From Avrilella dinanensis (GTDB lineage Bacteria > Bacteroidota > Bacteroidia > Flavobacteriales > Flavobacteriaceae), in contig NZ_NIPO01000001.1 in assembly GCF_002807015.1 (NCBI RefSeq), positions 98,889-162,888 of the forward strand: DNA of 64,000 nucleotides, given 5' to 3'. Each line of letters starts with the position of its first letter. Within the stretch, counting starts at the first letter, position 1. A model generated the notes under the pieces. It made no database searches. It worked only from the letters and a program-made list of their open reading frames with translations, and was not told the DNA's origin. The translations under genes were made by a program, and so were the position numbers. Below, piece by piece: positions 1 through 7,201 of this stretch.

Positions 1-109
1 AGTAAACAATAAACCACAATTTTTACACTTAAACCGTTGTTTATTATTCTGCTTTCCCCAGCCAATTACATCTAAACTTTTACAAGACCAACATCGCTTT
101 TTTTGCCAT
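1..109 (-). pseudogene. N-terminus of a zinc-ribbon transposase, frameshifted and cut by the window edge
   Basis: From an ATG at 109 the frame reads M-A-K-K and then runs out after nine codons. The next frame reads KRCWSCKSLDVIGWG followed by KCKNCGLLFT, two CxxC knuckles typical of the N-terminal zinc ribbon of Bacteroidota transposases (I recall the IS256 variant with a zinc-binding N-terminus). The two frames would join if the run of seven A residues just after the start (T-run at 98-104 on the plus strand) were six. This is either a decayed gene, slippage on the A-run, or a sequencing error. The rest lies outside the window. Family assignment is from memory of the motif, so moderately sure. 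Confidence 0.6.
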
Positions 110-123
110 TTTTAAGACAAAGA

Positions 124-157
124 AAAAGTTTTATGAAACACGTTTCATAAAACTTTT
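124..157. repeat. Perfect 16-bp inverted repeat beside the transposase start
   Basis: Arms AAAAGTTTTATGAAAC (124-139) and GTTTCATAAAACTTTT (142-157) are separated by only AC. The element lies between the truncated phosphoesterase gene and the transposase fragment. It could be part of the insertion-sequence end, a transposase binding site, or a hairpin insulating the transposase from outside transcription. With a 2-nt loop in DNA form it resembles a protein-binding palindrome as much as a terminator. Confidence 0.6.
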
Positions 158-192
158 ACCCAGCCCTTTATTCATAAGACTTACAAAGGTTT

Positions 193-489
193 TTACCAAC
201 TATTTTTCAGTATTATGCCTAAAAAAATAATGTTTTGTGGAAACAGTTCCAAAAATCCGTCTGGTTCCAACTCCCATTGTAATTCGTGATTTCCGGCTAC
301 AAACAATTTGTATTTTGCGGGATAATTACTAAACCAATCTAAGAAATCAGTAAACTGTACGTTGTTTCCAAAGGTACACGCATCGCCTAAATGAATGACA
401 ATATCGACTTCTTTAATAGGAAGCTTCCTGTGCATTCCGTGTGTGTCGGCAAATACGGCAATTTGTCTGTTATTATAATTGATGATCAA
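193..489 (-). CDS. Calcineurin-like metallophosphoesterase, probably truncated at the C-terminus
   Basis: The 98-residue product keeps the first metal-binding motifs of the calcineurin-like phosphoesterase fold: D-x-H as ADTHG (about residues 14-18), LGD (34-36) and GNHE (about 66-69). The later GH and GxH motifs that complete the two-metal centre are absent, and relatives are about 190-200 residues. The last dozen residues (GIILKNSW) look unlike the family. The stop falls about 85 bp from a transposase fragment, so an insertion probably cut the gene near 193-220. It starts 2 bp after the stop of the cREC gene, so the two are co-transcribed. A functional enzyme is unlikely from this remnant. 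Confidence 0.75.
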   Translation of the reverse strand: MIINYNNRQIAVFADTHGMHRKLPIKEVDIVIHLGDACTFGNNVQFTDFLDWFSNYPAKYKLFVAGNHELQWELEPDGFLELFPQNIIFLGIILKNSW

Positions 490-491
490 TT

Positions 492-779
492 CTAAAACTG
501 TTTTCTAAAATTATTCAATAAACTCTCAATGTTTTTCTTTCCTACCGGATTTTGACTATGAACCGTAAAATCAGATAATTTTACTTTATGATCCAAACAA
601 TAATTTACCAACCATTTGGCACAGTCAAAACCGCTTTCTTGCAAACCTAAATCGTGGTCAAACGAAATAAAATTGGGCAAACCATTGGTTTCAATATAAG
701 TTACAAATTCGGCATACGAACGCACGCCGATAAAACCTTGGGGAACAGAACGTAAATCGTCTAAATAGAGGTTTTTCAT
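492..779 (-). CDS. Cyclic-phosphate processing receiver (cREC) domain protein
   Basis: A 95-residue single-domain protein: LYLDDLRSVP at the N-terminus, a central SFDHDLG, and a C-terminal HSQNPVGKKNIE. This pattern (LDDLR...FDHDLG...HSxNPxG) marks the cyclic-phosphate processing receiver family, a receiver-like fold in which the usual phosphoacceptor site is modified and conserved His/Asp residues are proposed to act on cyclic phosphates of nucleotides or RNA. The function is predicted from comparative genomics, not proven. It sits directly before a phosphoesterase gene and after the gene at 831, probably on a transcript started at the 1262-1295 promoter. Confidence 0.8.
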   Translation of the reverse strand: MKNLYLDDLRSVPQGFIGVRSYAEFVTYIETNGLPNFISFDHDLGLQESGFDCAKWLVNYCLDHKVKLSDFTVHSQNPVGKKNIESLLNNFRKQF

Positions 780-795
780 TGGGTTAATTTTTCAA

Positions 796-822
796 GTTCT
801 CGATACGCTGCGCTACTCGAAC
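796..822. repeat. Dispersed flavobacterial palindromic repeat (REP-like)
   Basis: The core TTCTCGATACGCTGCGCTAC is followed by TCGAAC, an imperfect palindrome (TTC...GAA ends, CGC/GCG centre). Near-identical units are scattered in intergenic DNA of many flavobacterial genomes, as far as I recall. Here it fills most of the 51-bp gap between two co-oriented genes and could act as an mRNA-stability or partial termination hairpin. Confidence 0.5.
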
Positions 823-830
823 AGACGAGT

Positions 831-1244
831 TTAGATATTATCTGTTTCTACAAATCGTGCCATTGCATTTACCAATTCATTCTCTGTTAAGGTAGTTACG
901 GTCGCCATTAACATAGTTTTACTGATGTATTTTATTTCGTTTTTCATTTCGCTGAATTCATTCATTTCGGCAAGTTCTTTGCCAAAAGACACAAAATGAA
1001 CGTTCTTAAATTCTTTTACTTTTTCATATTCTTTTTGTTGGAAAAATACCGTGTGAATGATGAAAATATGGATATTTTCATTGCTTATTTCGATTGAAAA
1101 TGTATGTGGCGTTACTTTTAAATTTTCGTGCTTTTTAAATGTAAGTAAATATGCCAAAGCTTTGCAAAATTCGGGTTCTTCGCAAAATTGCATATAATGT
1201 AATTGGCGGTTAAAATCGCTGTAATACCATTGTTGTTTTTCCAT
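831..1244 (-). CDS. Hypothetical protein, first gene of the cREC operon
   Basis: I do not recognise this protein of about 137 residues. It opens MEKQQWYYSDFNRQLHYMQF; the middle is aromatic-rich and mixed alpha/beta, with no signal peptide or membrane segment. An in-frame ATG exists at 1286, but it lies inside the operator palindrome at 1281-1295 and upstream of the TAAATTTG element (1262-1269). Transcription must start downstream of that element, so 1244 is the real start and the leader is very short. It heads a minus-strand unit with the cREC and phosphoesterase genes. Confidence 0.7.
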   Translation of the reverse strand: MEKQQWYYSDFNRQLHYMQFCEEPEFCKALAYLLTFKKHENLKVTPHTFSIEISNENIHIFIIHTVFFQQKEYEKVKEFKNVHFVSFGKELAEMNEFSEMKNEIKYISKTMLMATVTTLTENELVNAMARFVETDNI

Positions 1245-1261
1245 TTTGTTTGATTTTTTAA

Positions 1262-1295
1262 CAAATTTAATTGTAGTTATGGACAAAATATGTCC
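1262..1295 (-). promoter_or_regulatory. WYL-type operator/promoter, site A
   Basis: In the direction of transcription: GGACATATTTTGTCC (1295-1281), 11 bp, then TAAATTTG (1269-1262). The second element matches the Bacteroidota -7 box TAnnTTTG. The palindrome covers the -33 area, and its TTG lies only 14 bp from TAnnTTTG rather than the usual 17-23. The same geometry recurs at four other promoters between 6.1 and 10.2 kb. It drives the gene at 831-1244. Confidence 0.75.
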
Positions 1296-1317
1296 GATAA
1301 AAATAAAAAAATGAACT

Positions 1318-3414
1318 TTATTTAATTTTATTTACTTGGTCTTCCCTACTTGGTCTTTGCTGCCAAGCCAATTTGCAATATGAATTATCATTTGGGATAA
1401 GAATAAATGTTGCACTGTTTAACAAGTTTTCTTCTTTAATTAGTCGTTGTTTCCAATTTGGCATATTAGAAGGAACAATATAATCATCAATAATTTGCTT
1501 AAAAGTATTTTTATCAACTAATTGGGTAAATAATTCTTTTAAATAATCTCTTTTCCAATCTTTACTTAACAAAAATTCTTTTAAATCATTATTTTTCCCT
1601 AACAACCATCTTTTATGACTATCAAAACTCCACGACCAAGTTCCCCAGACTTCATAATAATCATTACTTCCAATCGTTAAAAATGCTCGTTTAAAATCAT
1701 CAGAAAGTTTGGTTTCCATATCTACAAAATTGTCAGTAATTATCAATAGTATTTTTTCCGACTTACCCTTATTAAATGCTGTTGAATTTGGGTTTTCAAC
1801 ATCATAATCCGTACAATACAAAGCAAAATCAATTTTTCCTTTACAGAAACTTGTATCTTCTGTATCGTGAATAACTTGTTTTGCATCAGGGTTTTCAATA
1901 ATTATTTTTGCTTTTTCGATTTCCTCTTTTACTTGATATTCTGCGTGTCCAGCATTAACTGTATTTGTTGAAAGATATTCGTGAATATTGGAGCAACCAT
2001 TAGAAAGTTCGTGAATTAAATTTACTGCCGAAACGAATGTTGCAGAACTATCAATAGTTGAATTTTCTACAATGTTTCGTACAACACGTATCCAATCATT
2101 GAATGATCTTTCGTCAAAATCAGCATTTAACAAATATATTGTTTGAGCATAGAAGATAGCTCTATTTTGCCATTCTGCTTTTTTATTTTGGATAATGTCT
2201 TTAAATAACGTTTCTTCACAATACTTCCATAAATCAATATCAGGCTTTAATTCTGTGTAACTACTTTTTGTATATATATCTATGCATTGCACCAAATATT
2301 CAAATGATTCTTTTGTTGGGAAATCAGACGGGATTATTTCGTCGGGATTATTGAACAAAGTAATCATTCTTCGTTCAATTCTTTCTCGTTTTACAGCGTT
2401 TTCCGTAATATTTTTTGTTCTACTTTTTTGTTCAAGTTCCTTTCTTGTTTTCTCTTCATCATCTTTATCTGGCTGTATTTCCAGACGTTGAGCGTAATAA
2501 TTGATTGCTATTCCAGTAATAAAATTAGTTAGCCTATCGTCTATTTTGTATTCAATAGATACTTCTCCATTATCATCTATTCGTTCAATTTTTTCTTTAT
2601 ATTTCCAAAACAAATCTGTCCAAACAGTATCTATTTTGTGAGCAAAAGTTTCTTGTGGATTGGTAATTTCTTTTTCCCAACCATTTTCTTTAATATGTTT
2701 TTCAAAACGAGATTTAAAATTCTCAAATGGTGTCAACGCTTTTCCTCGAGCATTCATTTTGATATACAAGTCATCGGAAAGTCCAAAGTTTTCCAATTTG
2801 ATATAAAGAAAAGTAATCGGACATTCATCTTCTTCTGTTTCTGTCAATTTTTGCCACCAATCTGAACTTTCTTTGAATTTTGCTTGAATCGCATCGAGCA
2901 TGATCAGCATTGCGGAAATAGTTGGGTCATTTTTCCACGAAATAACAAACCAAGAAGCGTTTTTTATGGTTTCAGATAATTGATTTTCGGTAGTTATTTC
3001 TTTTCCTTCATTTATTGGCAACAGGTTTTCATAGGCGATACTTTTAGAAACCAATTCTTGACAAAACTCACGGGAACTTGTCCGGGTTTCATAAGTAAAT
3101 TTCAACAAGCGTTCTTTTACCTCATCTAATTTTCCTTCTTTGTTGGCAATAAACCAATGTAAAAGGAATAAAGTTGTGAGCCGTTGCTGTCCGTCTAATG
3201 GTTGCAAAAAATTGTTCACTTCACTACCATAGACAAAATCCAATTCAACAGGATCTCCTGTTAAAGCATTTTTCAGTGCATCTAAAAAATCATTTCGTAC
3301 TTTTTCTTTTTTTGCTCTACCTTGTGCATAATCTCGCTGAATTATAGGAATTTCAACACTGCGATTTTCCAATAACTGCCAAAAACTTAATTTTTCAAAT
3401 TTATATTCGCTCAT
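1318..3414 (-). CDS. DUF262 (ParB/GmrS-like) protein
   Basis: About 698 residues. The N-terminus carries the DUF262 signature: IPIIQRDYAQGR (about 20-31) followed by FLQPLDGQQRLTTLFLLHWF (around residue 70), the ParB-like nucleotide-binding/NTPase motif of GmrSD-family type IV restriction enzymes and SspE-like proteins. I see no clear HNH (DUF1524) motif, in contrast to its upstream partner. The C-terminal half is of unknown function. ATGs occur at 3426, overlapping the end of the upstream gene, and at 3414; the shorter form begins MSEYKFEKL and is preferred. Tight overlap means translation coupling and a likely two-protein system with the 3419-5119 product. DNA restriction or defence is inferred from the family. 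Confidence 0.8.
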   Translation of the reverse strand: MSEYKFEKLSFWQLLENRSVEIPIIQRDYAQGRAKKEKVRNDFLDALKNALTGDPVELDFVYGSEVNNFLQPLDGQQRLTTLFLLHWFIANKEGKLDEVKERLLKFTYETRTSSREFCQELVSKSIAYENLLPINEGKEITTENQLSETIKNASWFVISWKNDPTISAMLIMLDAIQAKFKESSDWWQKLTETEEDECPITFLYIKLENFGLSDDLYIKMNARGKALTPFENFKSRFEKHIKENGWEKEITNPQETFAHKIDTVWTDLFWKYKEKIERIDDNGEVSIEYKIDDRLTNFITGIAINYYAQRLEIQPDKDDEEKTRKELEQKSRTKNITENAVKRERIERRMITLFNNPDEIIPSDFPTKESFEYLVQCIDIYTKSSYTELKPDIDLWKYCEETLFKDIIQNKKAEWQNRAIFYAQTIYLLNADFDERSFNDWIRVVRNIVENSTIDSSATFVSAVNLIHELSNGCSNIHEYLSTNTVNAGHAEYQVKEEIEKAKIIIENPDAKQVIHDTEDTSFCKGKIDFALYCTDYDVENPNSTAFNKGKSEKILLIITDNFVDMETKLSDDFKRAFLTIGSNDYYEVWGTWSWSFDSHKRWLLGKNNDLKEFLLSKDWKRDYLKELFTQLVDKNTFKQIIDDYIVPSNMPNWKQRLIKEENLLNSATFILIPNDNSYCKLAWQQRPSREDQVNKIK

Positions 3415-3418
3415 TGTC

Positions 3419-5119
3419 TTAATCATTTTGTGTTGGTAAATAAGGTTTCAATACTTCTTTGATATTCTCAAAATATGCTGTTCTATCAGTTTCCGACCAA
3501 TGCCCCAATTGTTTAAGTTCGTTAGAATAATACTTCATAAAAACATTTCTTGTGCATATTGGAATAAAAGTGCCAAATTTCTCTTGCTCAATAATTTTCT
3601 TTCTTTTCATTTTGAAAGCATCATTTTTGTAGGAACGATTAGTTCCTCTATCTAAAAGGCATAAGTTTCTCAAAAAGTCGTCTTCTTCTCCCAAGACATA
3701 CTCAATTATTTCTTGAAAATTTTCGTCTTTCTTTTCCAATTCATTATCAATTAAACTTTTGATTCTTTTATTCAAATCATAATTATTGTGTACGGATTCG
3801 TCTTTTTCAAAATTTTCAATTAACCAATTCCTTTGTTCTTCCAATTCGTCTTTTACTTTTGCTTCTGATGCCTTTGCGTGAATATGCTCAATATCCCATT
3901 TTTCTTTTTTGTAACGATTGAACGGAAAACGAGAATTTTCTTTTGTGTTTTTCAACATTGTTTGAATGTTGTGTAACAATAAAATGGGTCTGATTATTCC
4001 ATTGCCATATTCAATTTTAGCAAGTTGAACATTTGTGAATTTTCCATTGATTTTTCCGTCAACAAACTCAATAAACTCTGTTTTGCTTTCACTTTGAGAT
4101 TTTTCAATAAGTGTCTTAATGTTTTCTCCGAACGTAACCAAAAATCCGATTTTATGATACAATTCTCTGTCATTAAACCAATCTTGCAGTGTTTGAAAAC
4201 AGCGTTTTACCTGTTTCCAGTTTTCTTTGATTTCTTTTTCCGATTTATTTTGAAATTTTTCGGCATATTTTCTGAAAGTATAAGTGTCATCTTCTTTGCT
4301 TGTAGGCTTTCCGACAATTAGTTCAAACAGAAATTCAATACGGGTATCTTGTTCATTCTCGTCTTTGTTGATAAACAGCCAAAACTCTTCATTATGTAAT
4401 GAATATTCAATAAAATCCCACTCGTTTGCTATTTCCAGTTGTTTCAAGCGGATTTTTTCTTTATCAACAATGTTATTTGTTTTAAAATTTGAACTATTGA
4501 GAAACAAGGCTTTGATGAGTTCAGCATTGGTCAAAGCAATTTTACCCATATTGATGCGAGTGAAAATTTGCACGGCATCATCTTCGTTTGTTTCGTACCA
4601 AATTACTTTGGTTTTTTCCAAAAAGGGTTTAATAAAATTTGAACTAACTGAACTGTGAGCTTCTGCTTTCTTTTTAAACCACTCTTTAATTACTTCAAAT
4701 GCCTTGTAGATATGGAAATAATCAATATTATCCAATGCTTCATTTTCAGCTTTTTGATCTACATTATTTAAAAAGTCTTTGCTGTTTGATTTTTCTGTAT
4801 TTCTTGTTTCATATTCTAACTCAAAAGTTTTTCTTTCACTCTCCACAAATTTTTCTAAATACTTCAAAACAAGAAAAATAGTTGTAAGTCGCTGTTGTCC
4901 ATCAATAACTTCCCATTGCTCATTTCTTGCTTTAACAACAATAGGTTGTAAGCAATACCATTCTTCTTTTGTTGGGTCGGATTCTATAAAACCCCAAATA
5001 TCATTCAATAAATCCCTTACTTGCTGTTCTGTCCACCGATACCCTCGTTGATATGCAGGAATAAAGAAATTCATTCCTAATAATTTGCTAATTGGTTTTG
5101 TTGATATGTTGTTGCTCAT
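3419..5119 (-). CDS. DUF262 protein with C-terminal HNH-like (DUF1524) region, GmrSD-like
   Basis: About 566 residues starting MSNNISTKPISKLLG. DUF262 motifs are FFIPAYQRGYRW (about 18-29) and VIDGQQRLTTIF (about 73-84). A C-terminal segment near residue 420 reads KEKWDIEHIHAKA, fitting the D-x-E-H-I start of the DUF1524 His-Me/HNH nuclease, and is followed by a distal N-x(n)-K-x-K-R region (NRSYKNDAFKMKRKKI). In this family DUF262 uses NTP and senses modified DNA, and DUF1524 cuts. An upstream ATG at 5179 overlaps the exonuclease gene, and TATATTTG lies at 5145-5138, so 5119 is the likelier start. Together with its neighbour it forms a paired DUF262 module. Confidence 0.82.
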   Translation of the reverse strand: MSNNISTKPISKLLGMNFFIPAYQRGYRWTEQQVRDLLNDIWGFIESDPTKEEWYCLQPIVVKARNEQWEVIDGQQRLTTIFLVLKYLEKFVESERKTFELEYETRNTEKSNSKDFLNNVDQKAENEALDNIDYFHIYKAFEVIKEWFKKKAEAHSSVSSNFIKPFLEKTKVIWYETNEDDAVQIFTRINMGKIALTNAELIKALFLNSSNFKTNNIVDKEKIRLKQLEIANEWDFIEYSLHNEEFWLFINKDENEQDTRIEFLFELIVGKPTSKEDDTYTFRKYAEKFQNKSEKEIKENWKQVKRCFQTLQDWFNDRELYHKIGFLVTFGENIKTLIEKSQSESKTEFIEFVDGKINGKFTNVQLAKIEYGNGIIRPILLLHNIQTMLKNTKENSRFPFNRYKKEKWDIEHIHAKASEAKVKDELEEQRNWLIENFEKDESVHNNYDLNKRIKSLIDNELEKKDENFQEIIEYVLGEEDDFLRNLCLLDRGTNRSYKNDAFKMKRKKIIEQEKFGTFIPICTRNVFMKYYSNELKQLGHWSETDRTAYFENIKEVLKPYLPTQND

Positions 5120-5150
5120 AATGATCTTTATTTTGTGGTTTACAAATATA

Positions 5151-5642
5151 TTAAAACACCCGCAAAGCAATATGCGCACAGGCTTCGGAATCGGCTAAAG
5201 CGTTGTGGTGACTATCTAAATTAAAACCCAAATACTTTGAAACAGTGGGCAGTTTGTGATTGGGTAAATTTGGAAACATTTTTTTTGCTGCTCTGTAAGT
5301 ACACAAAAACTTATTTTGATGAATTGGCAAATCGTATGCTGACAAAACTGCTTTTAAACAACCTTCATCAAACATACTGTTGTGTGCTACCAAAGGCATA
5401 TTTATAATGCGTTTGGAAATATCTGTCCATAAACTTGAAAAATCTTGTGCGTTTTCGGTATCGTTAAAAACCAATCCGTGTACCTGGGTGTTCCAATAAC
5501 TGTAAAAATTGGGAACAGGTTTTATAAGTTGGTAATATTTATCTACCACGATGCCGTTTTCTACAAATACCAACCCGATGCTGCACACACTGCTGCGGTG
5601 CTGATTGGCGGTTTCAAAGTCTAAAGCTGCAAAGGTTTTCAT
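5151..5642 (-). CDS. DnaQ-like 3'-5' exonuclease (DEDDh)
   Basis: A 163-residue single-domain protein. The DEDDh set is visible: AALDFETAN (D and E of ExoI, about residues 8-10), VAHNSMFDEG (ExoII, about 85-94) and HHNALADSEA (ExoIII with H-x4-D, about 146-155). The family includes the epsilon subunit of DNA polymerase III and small stand-alone exonucleases that remove nucleotides from DNA or RNA 3' ends. There is no polymerase-binding tail. The start overlaps the stop of the preceding gene by 4 bp (ATGA), so it is translationally coupled to the unknown protein at 5639-6109 and probably belongs to the same transcript as the DUF262 pair. Confidence 0.88.
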   Translation of the reverse strand: MKTFAALDFETANQHRSSVCSIGLVFVENGIVVDKYYQLIKPVPNFYSYWNTQVHGLVFNDTENAQDFSSLWTDISKRIINMPLVAHNSMFDEGCLKAVLSAYDLPIHQNKFLCTYRAAKKMFPNLPNHKLPTVSKYLGFNLDSHHNALADSEACAHIALRVF

Positions 5643-6109
5643 TCGGTAATTTTAATTAATTCTGCTTCCCATTGGTAATCTACCGGAATTTCAATCCAAA
5701 CTGACTGTATCAAAAGGATTTCTTCTATGGAAAGTTTTGAGTAGCACAAAATACAATAAAAAGTATAACAAAACTGAAAGCCATCTAAATTTGTTCCCCG
5801 AAAATAATCTACTTCGCTCCAACTTGGATGCTCTTTTCTGTCGGTAAGAAGTTCATAAATTGCTCCATTCCATTCAAAAACAGGGTCGCCTTCTTCGGTG
5901 TTGTATTTTTTGTTTAAAGCTTCGTTAAACGTAAAACAGCACAATTTCAGGTCTATATTGTAATCCCAAATTGTTTTGTTTGCTACCATTTGCTTTAACT
6001 CTTTTTGTAAGATTTCATACCTCTCAACAGCTTTTGTTTCTTCCAAAGCTATTTTTTCGTTCATAGCTATTAAAGCTGTTTTTTGCTCTTCTGTTATTGT
6101 TCTCATCAT
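5639..6109 (-). CDS. Hypothetical protein, first gene of the exonuclease-DUF262 operon
   Basis: I do not recognise this protein of about 156 residues. It begins MMRTITEEQKTALIAMNEK, has a helical N-terminal third, then Trp- and Tyr-rich segments with several cysteines (LKLCCFTF, FCYTFYCILCYS). No signal peptide is obvious. A longer reading from a TTG at 6124 must be rejected because that TTG is part of the TACATTTG promoter element at 6129-6122; the ATG at 6109 leaves a short leader of the kind seen for the gene at 831. It overlaps the exonuclease gene by 4 bp. Confidence 0.7.
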   Translation of the reverse strand: MMRTITEEQKTALIAMNEKIALEETKAVERYEILQKELKQMVANKTIWDYNIDLKLCCFTFNEALNKKYNTEEGDPVFEWNGAIYELLTDRKEHPSWSEVDYFRGTNLDGFQFCYTFYCILCYSKLSIEEILLIQSVWIEIPVDYQWEAELIKITE

Positions 6110-6121
6110 TGTTGTTTTTGA

Positions 6122-6155
6122 CAAATGTATAACGATGGGCGGACAGAATGTGTCG
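6122..6155 (-). promoter_or_regulatory. WYL-type operator/promoter, site B
   Basis: In transcription direction: CGACACATTCTGTCC (6155-6141), 11 bp, then TACATTTG (6129-6122). Spacing and composition match sites A and C exactly. It drives the 6109-to-1318 unit (unknown protein, exonuclease, two DUF262 proteins). It lies back to back with site D, which faces the SLOG genes. Confidence 0.75.
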
Positions 6156-6179
6156 TATAAATATTTTTATTTTTTTGAA

Positions 6180-6213
6180 GGACACCGTTTGGCTACCCCT
6201 CCCATTAGCTTTG
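6180..6213 (+). promoter_or_regulatory. Degenerate WYL-type operator/promoter, site D
   Basis: GGACACCGTTTGGCT (6180-6194), then 11 bp, then TAGCTTTG (6206-6213). The left half-site GGACA and the central TTTG are kept; the right half is decayed. The 11-bp spacing to TAnnTTTG is the same as at the other four sites, which makes chance unlikely. It precedes the first SLOG gene by 17 bp. Confidence 0.6.
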
Positions 6214-6230
6214 TCAAAAATATTTAATTT

Positions 6231-6602
6231 ATGAAATTAGCAATTATTGGTAGTCGGGGATTTACCGATTATGATTTTTTAAAGAAAAGTGTGTCCGATT
6301 TTTTAAAACGTAATTCACTGGTTTGCACTCATATTGTTTCGGGTGGTGCGAAAGGAGCTGATACGCTTGCTTCTCAATATGCAATGGAACATCAATTAGA
6401 AATGATTGTTTTTAAACCTGATTGGAAACAATATGGTAAACGTGCGGGCTTTATTAGAAACACAACAATTATTGAAAATGCTGATGTTGTTATAGCATTT
6501 TGGGACGGGAATTCCAGCGGTACCAAAGATGCAATAATGAAAGCTATTGCATTGAATAAACGAACAAAAATAAAAATTTACAAACAAAATATTTCTGTAT
6601 GA
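6231..6602 (+). CDS. SLOG-family protein (DUF2493, YspA-like), copy 1
   Basis: A 123-residue Rossmannoid protein. The motifs are MKLAIIGSRGFTDYDFL at the N-terminus, IVSGGAKGADTLASQYA (about 38-54) and a C-terminal VVIAFWDGNSSGTKDAI (about 90-106). GSRxF, SGGAxGAD and DG.SxGTxD define the YspA-like SLOG/DUF2493 group, predicted to bind nucleotides or nucleotide-derived ligands and often found in conflict and signalling loci. No activity is proven. It is the first of two tandem copies; its TGA overlaps the ATG of the second (ATGA). Expression is probably from site D. Confidence 0.85.
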   Translation: MKLAIIGSRGFTDYDFLKKSVSDFLKRNSLVCTHIVSGGAKGADTLASQYAMEHQLEMIVFKPDWKQYGKRAGFIRNTTIIENADVVIAFWDGNSSGTKDAIMKAIALNKRTKIKIYKQNISV

Positions 6603-6952
6603 AAATAGCAATTGTAGGAAGTAGAACTTTTAATAATTATGAACTACTTTCAAACACCGTAACATCTTATTGCGATGCAAATGACATATTTATTAAAACA
6701 GTTGTTTCAGGTGGCGCAAAAGGTGCTGATACTTTGGCAGAACGTTTTGCCGAAGAAAACACTTTGGAAATGAAAATATTTCATCCCAATTGGGAGCTTT
6801 TAGGAAGAAATGCTTGTTCTGCCCGAAACACTGAAATCGTTGAATTTGCAGATTTGGTTTTTGCCTTTTGGGATGGAAAATCGCCTGGAACAAAAGATTC
6901 TATTACTAAAACTGAAATTTTACAAAAAGAAGTTATTGTTACTTATTTTTAA
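6599..6952 (+). CDS. SLOG-family protein (DUF2493, YspA-like), copy 2
   Basis: A 117-residue paralogue of the preceding gene: MKIAIVGSRTFNNYELL, VVSGGAKGADTLAERFA and LVFAFWDGKSPGTKDSI keep every ligand-loop motif. The two copies diverge elsewhere, so this is not a recent duplication. The 4-bp overlap suggests co-translation and possibly a heteromer. It is followed 10 bp later by a small protein gene on the same strand. Confidence 0.85.
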   Translation: MKIAIVGSRTFNNYELLSNTVTSYCDANDIFIKTVVSGGAKGADTLAERFAEENTLEMKIFHPNWELLGRNACSARNTEIVEFADLVFAFWDGKSPGTKDSITKTEILQKEVIVTYF

Positions 6953-6962
6953 ACATATAAAA

Positions 6963-7169
6963 ATGCCTAAAATCATCATTGATTTAACCGAAGAGGAATA
7001 CCAGATGATTAAAAAAACAATTAATCACAACGGAAAAACTGATCTGGATAACGAAACTTTTTCTGGTACCGAAATTAAAATAGAAATGACTCCTTTTGGA
7101 AATTACCTAACCGTTAAAGGTTATGAAGAATGTAAGATTGAGTTTGTGGGTGTTGAGTTTAGGGAATAA
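6963..7169 (+). CDS. Small hypothetical protein after the SLOG pair
   Basis: Sixty-eight residues, starting MPKIIIDLTEEEYQMIKKTI and ending in a strand-rich segment (GNYLTVKGYEECKIEFVG). I do not recognise it. A longer reading that begins inside the second SLOG gene is an overlap artefact; the ATG at 6963 comes 10 bp after that gene's stop. It is the last gene before a hairpin terminator. It could be an accessory protein of the SLOG pair. Confidence 0.65.
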   Translation: MPKIIIDLTEEEYQMIKKTINHNGKTDLDNETFSGTEIKIEMTPFGNYLTVKGYEECKIEFVGVEFRE

Positions 7170-7196
7170 AAAATCTGTTCAGTGAACAGATTTTTT
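7168..7196. terminator. Bidirectional intrinsic terminator
   Basis: AAAAAATCTGTTC, loop AGT, GAACAGATTTTTT. It lies between the convergent SLOG unit (plus) and the gene at 7202-7846 (minus) and carries a T-run in both directions. Confidence 0.85.
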
Positions 7197-7201
7197 AACA
7201 T

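Noticed and set aside
4025-4658. Plus-strand open frames opposite the DUF262 gene
   Set aside because: Phe- and Ser-rich mirror translations of an AT-rich gene; no start context or domain.
6110-6124. TTG start giving a longer N-terminus for the 5639 gene
   Set aside because: The TTG is part of the TACATTTG promoter element; ATG at 6109 is used instead.
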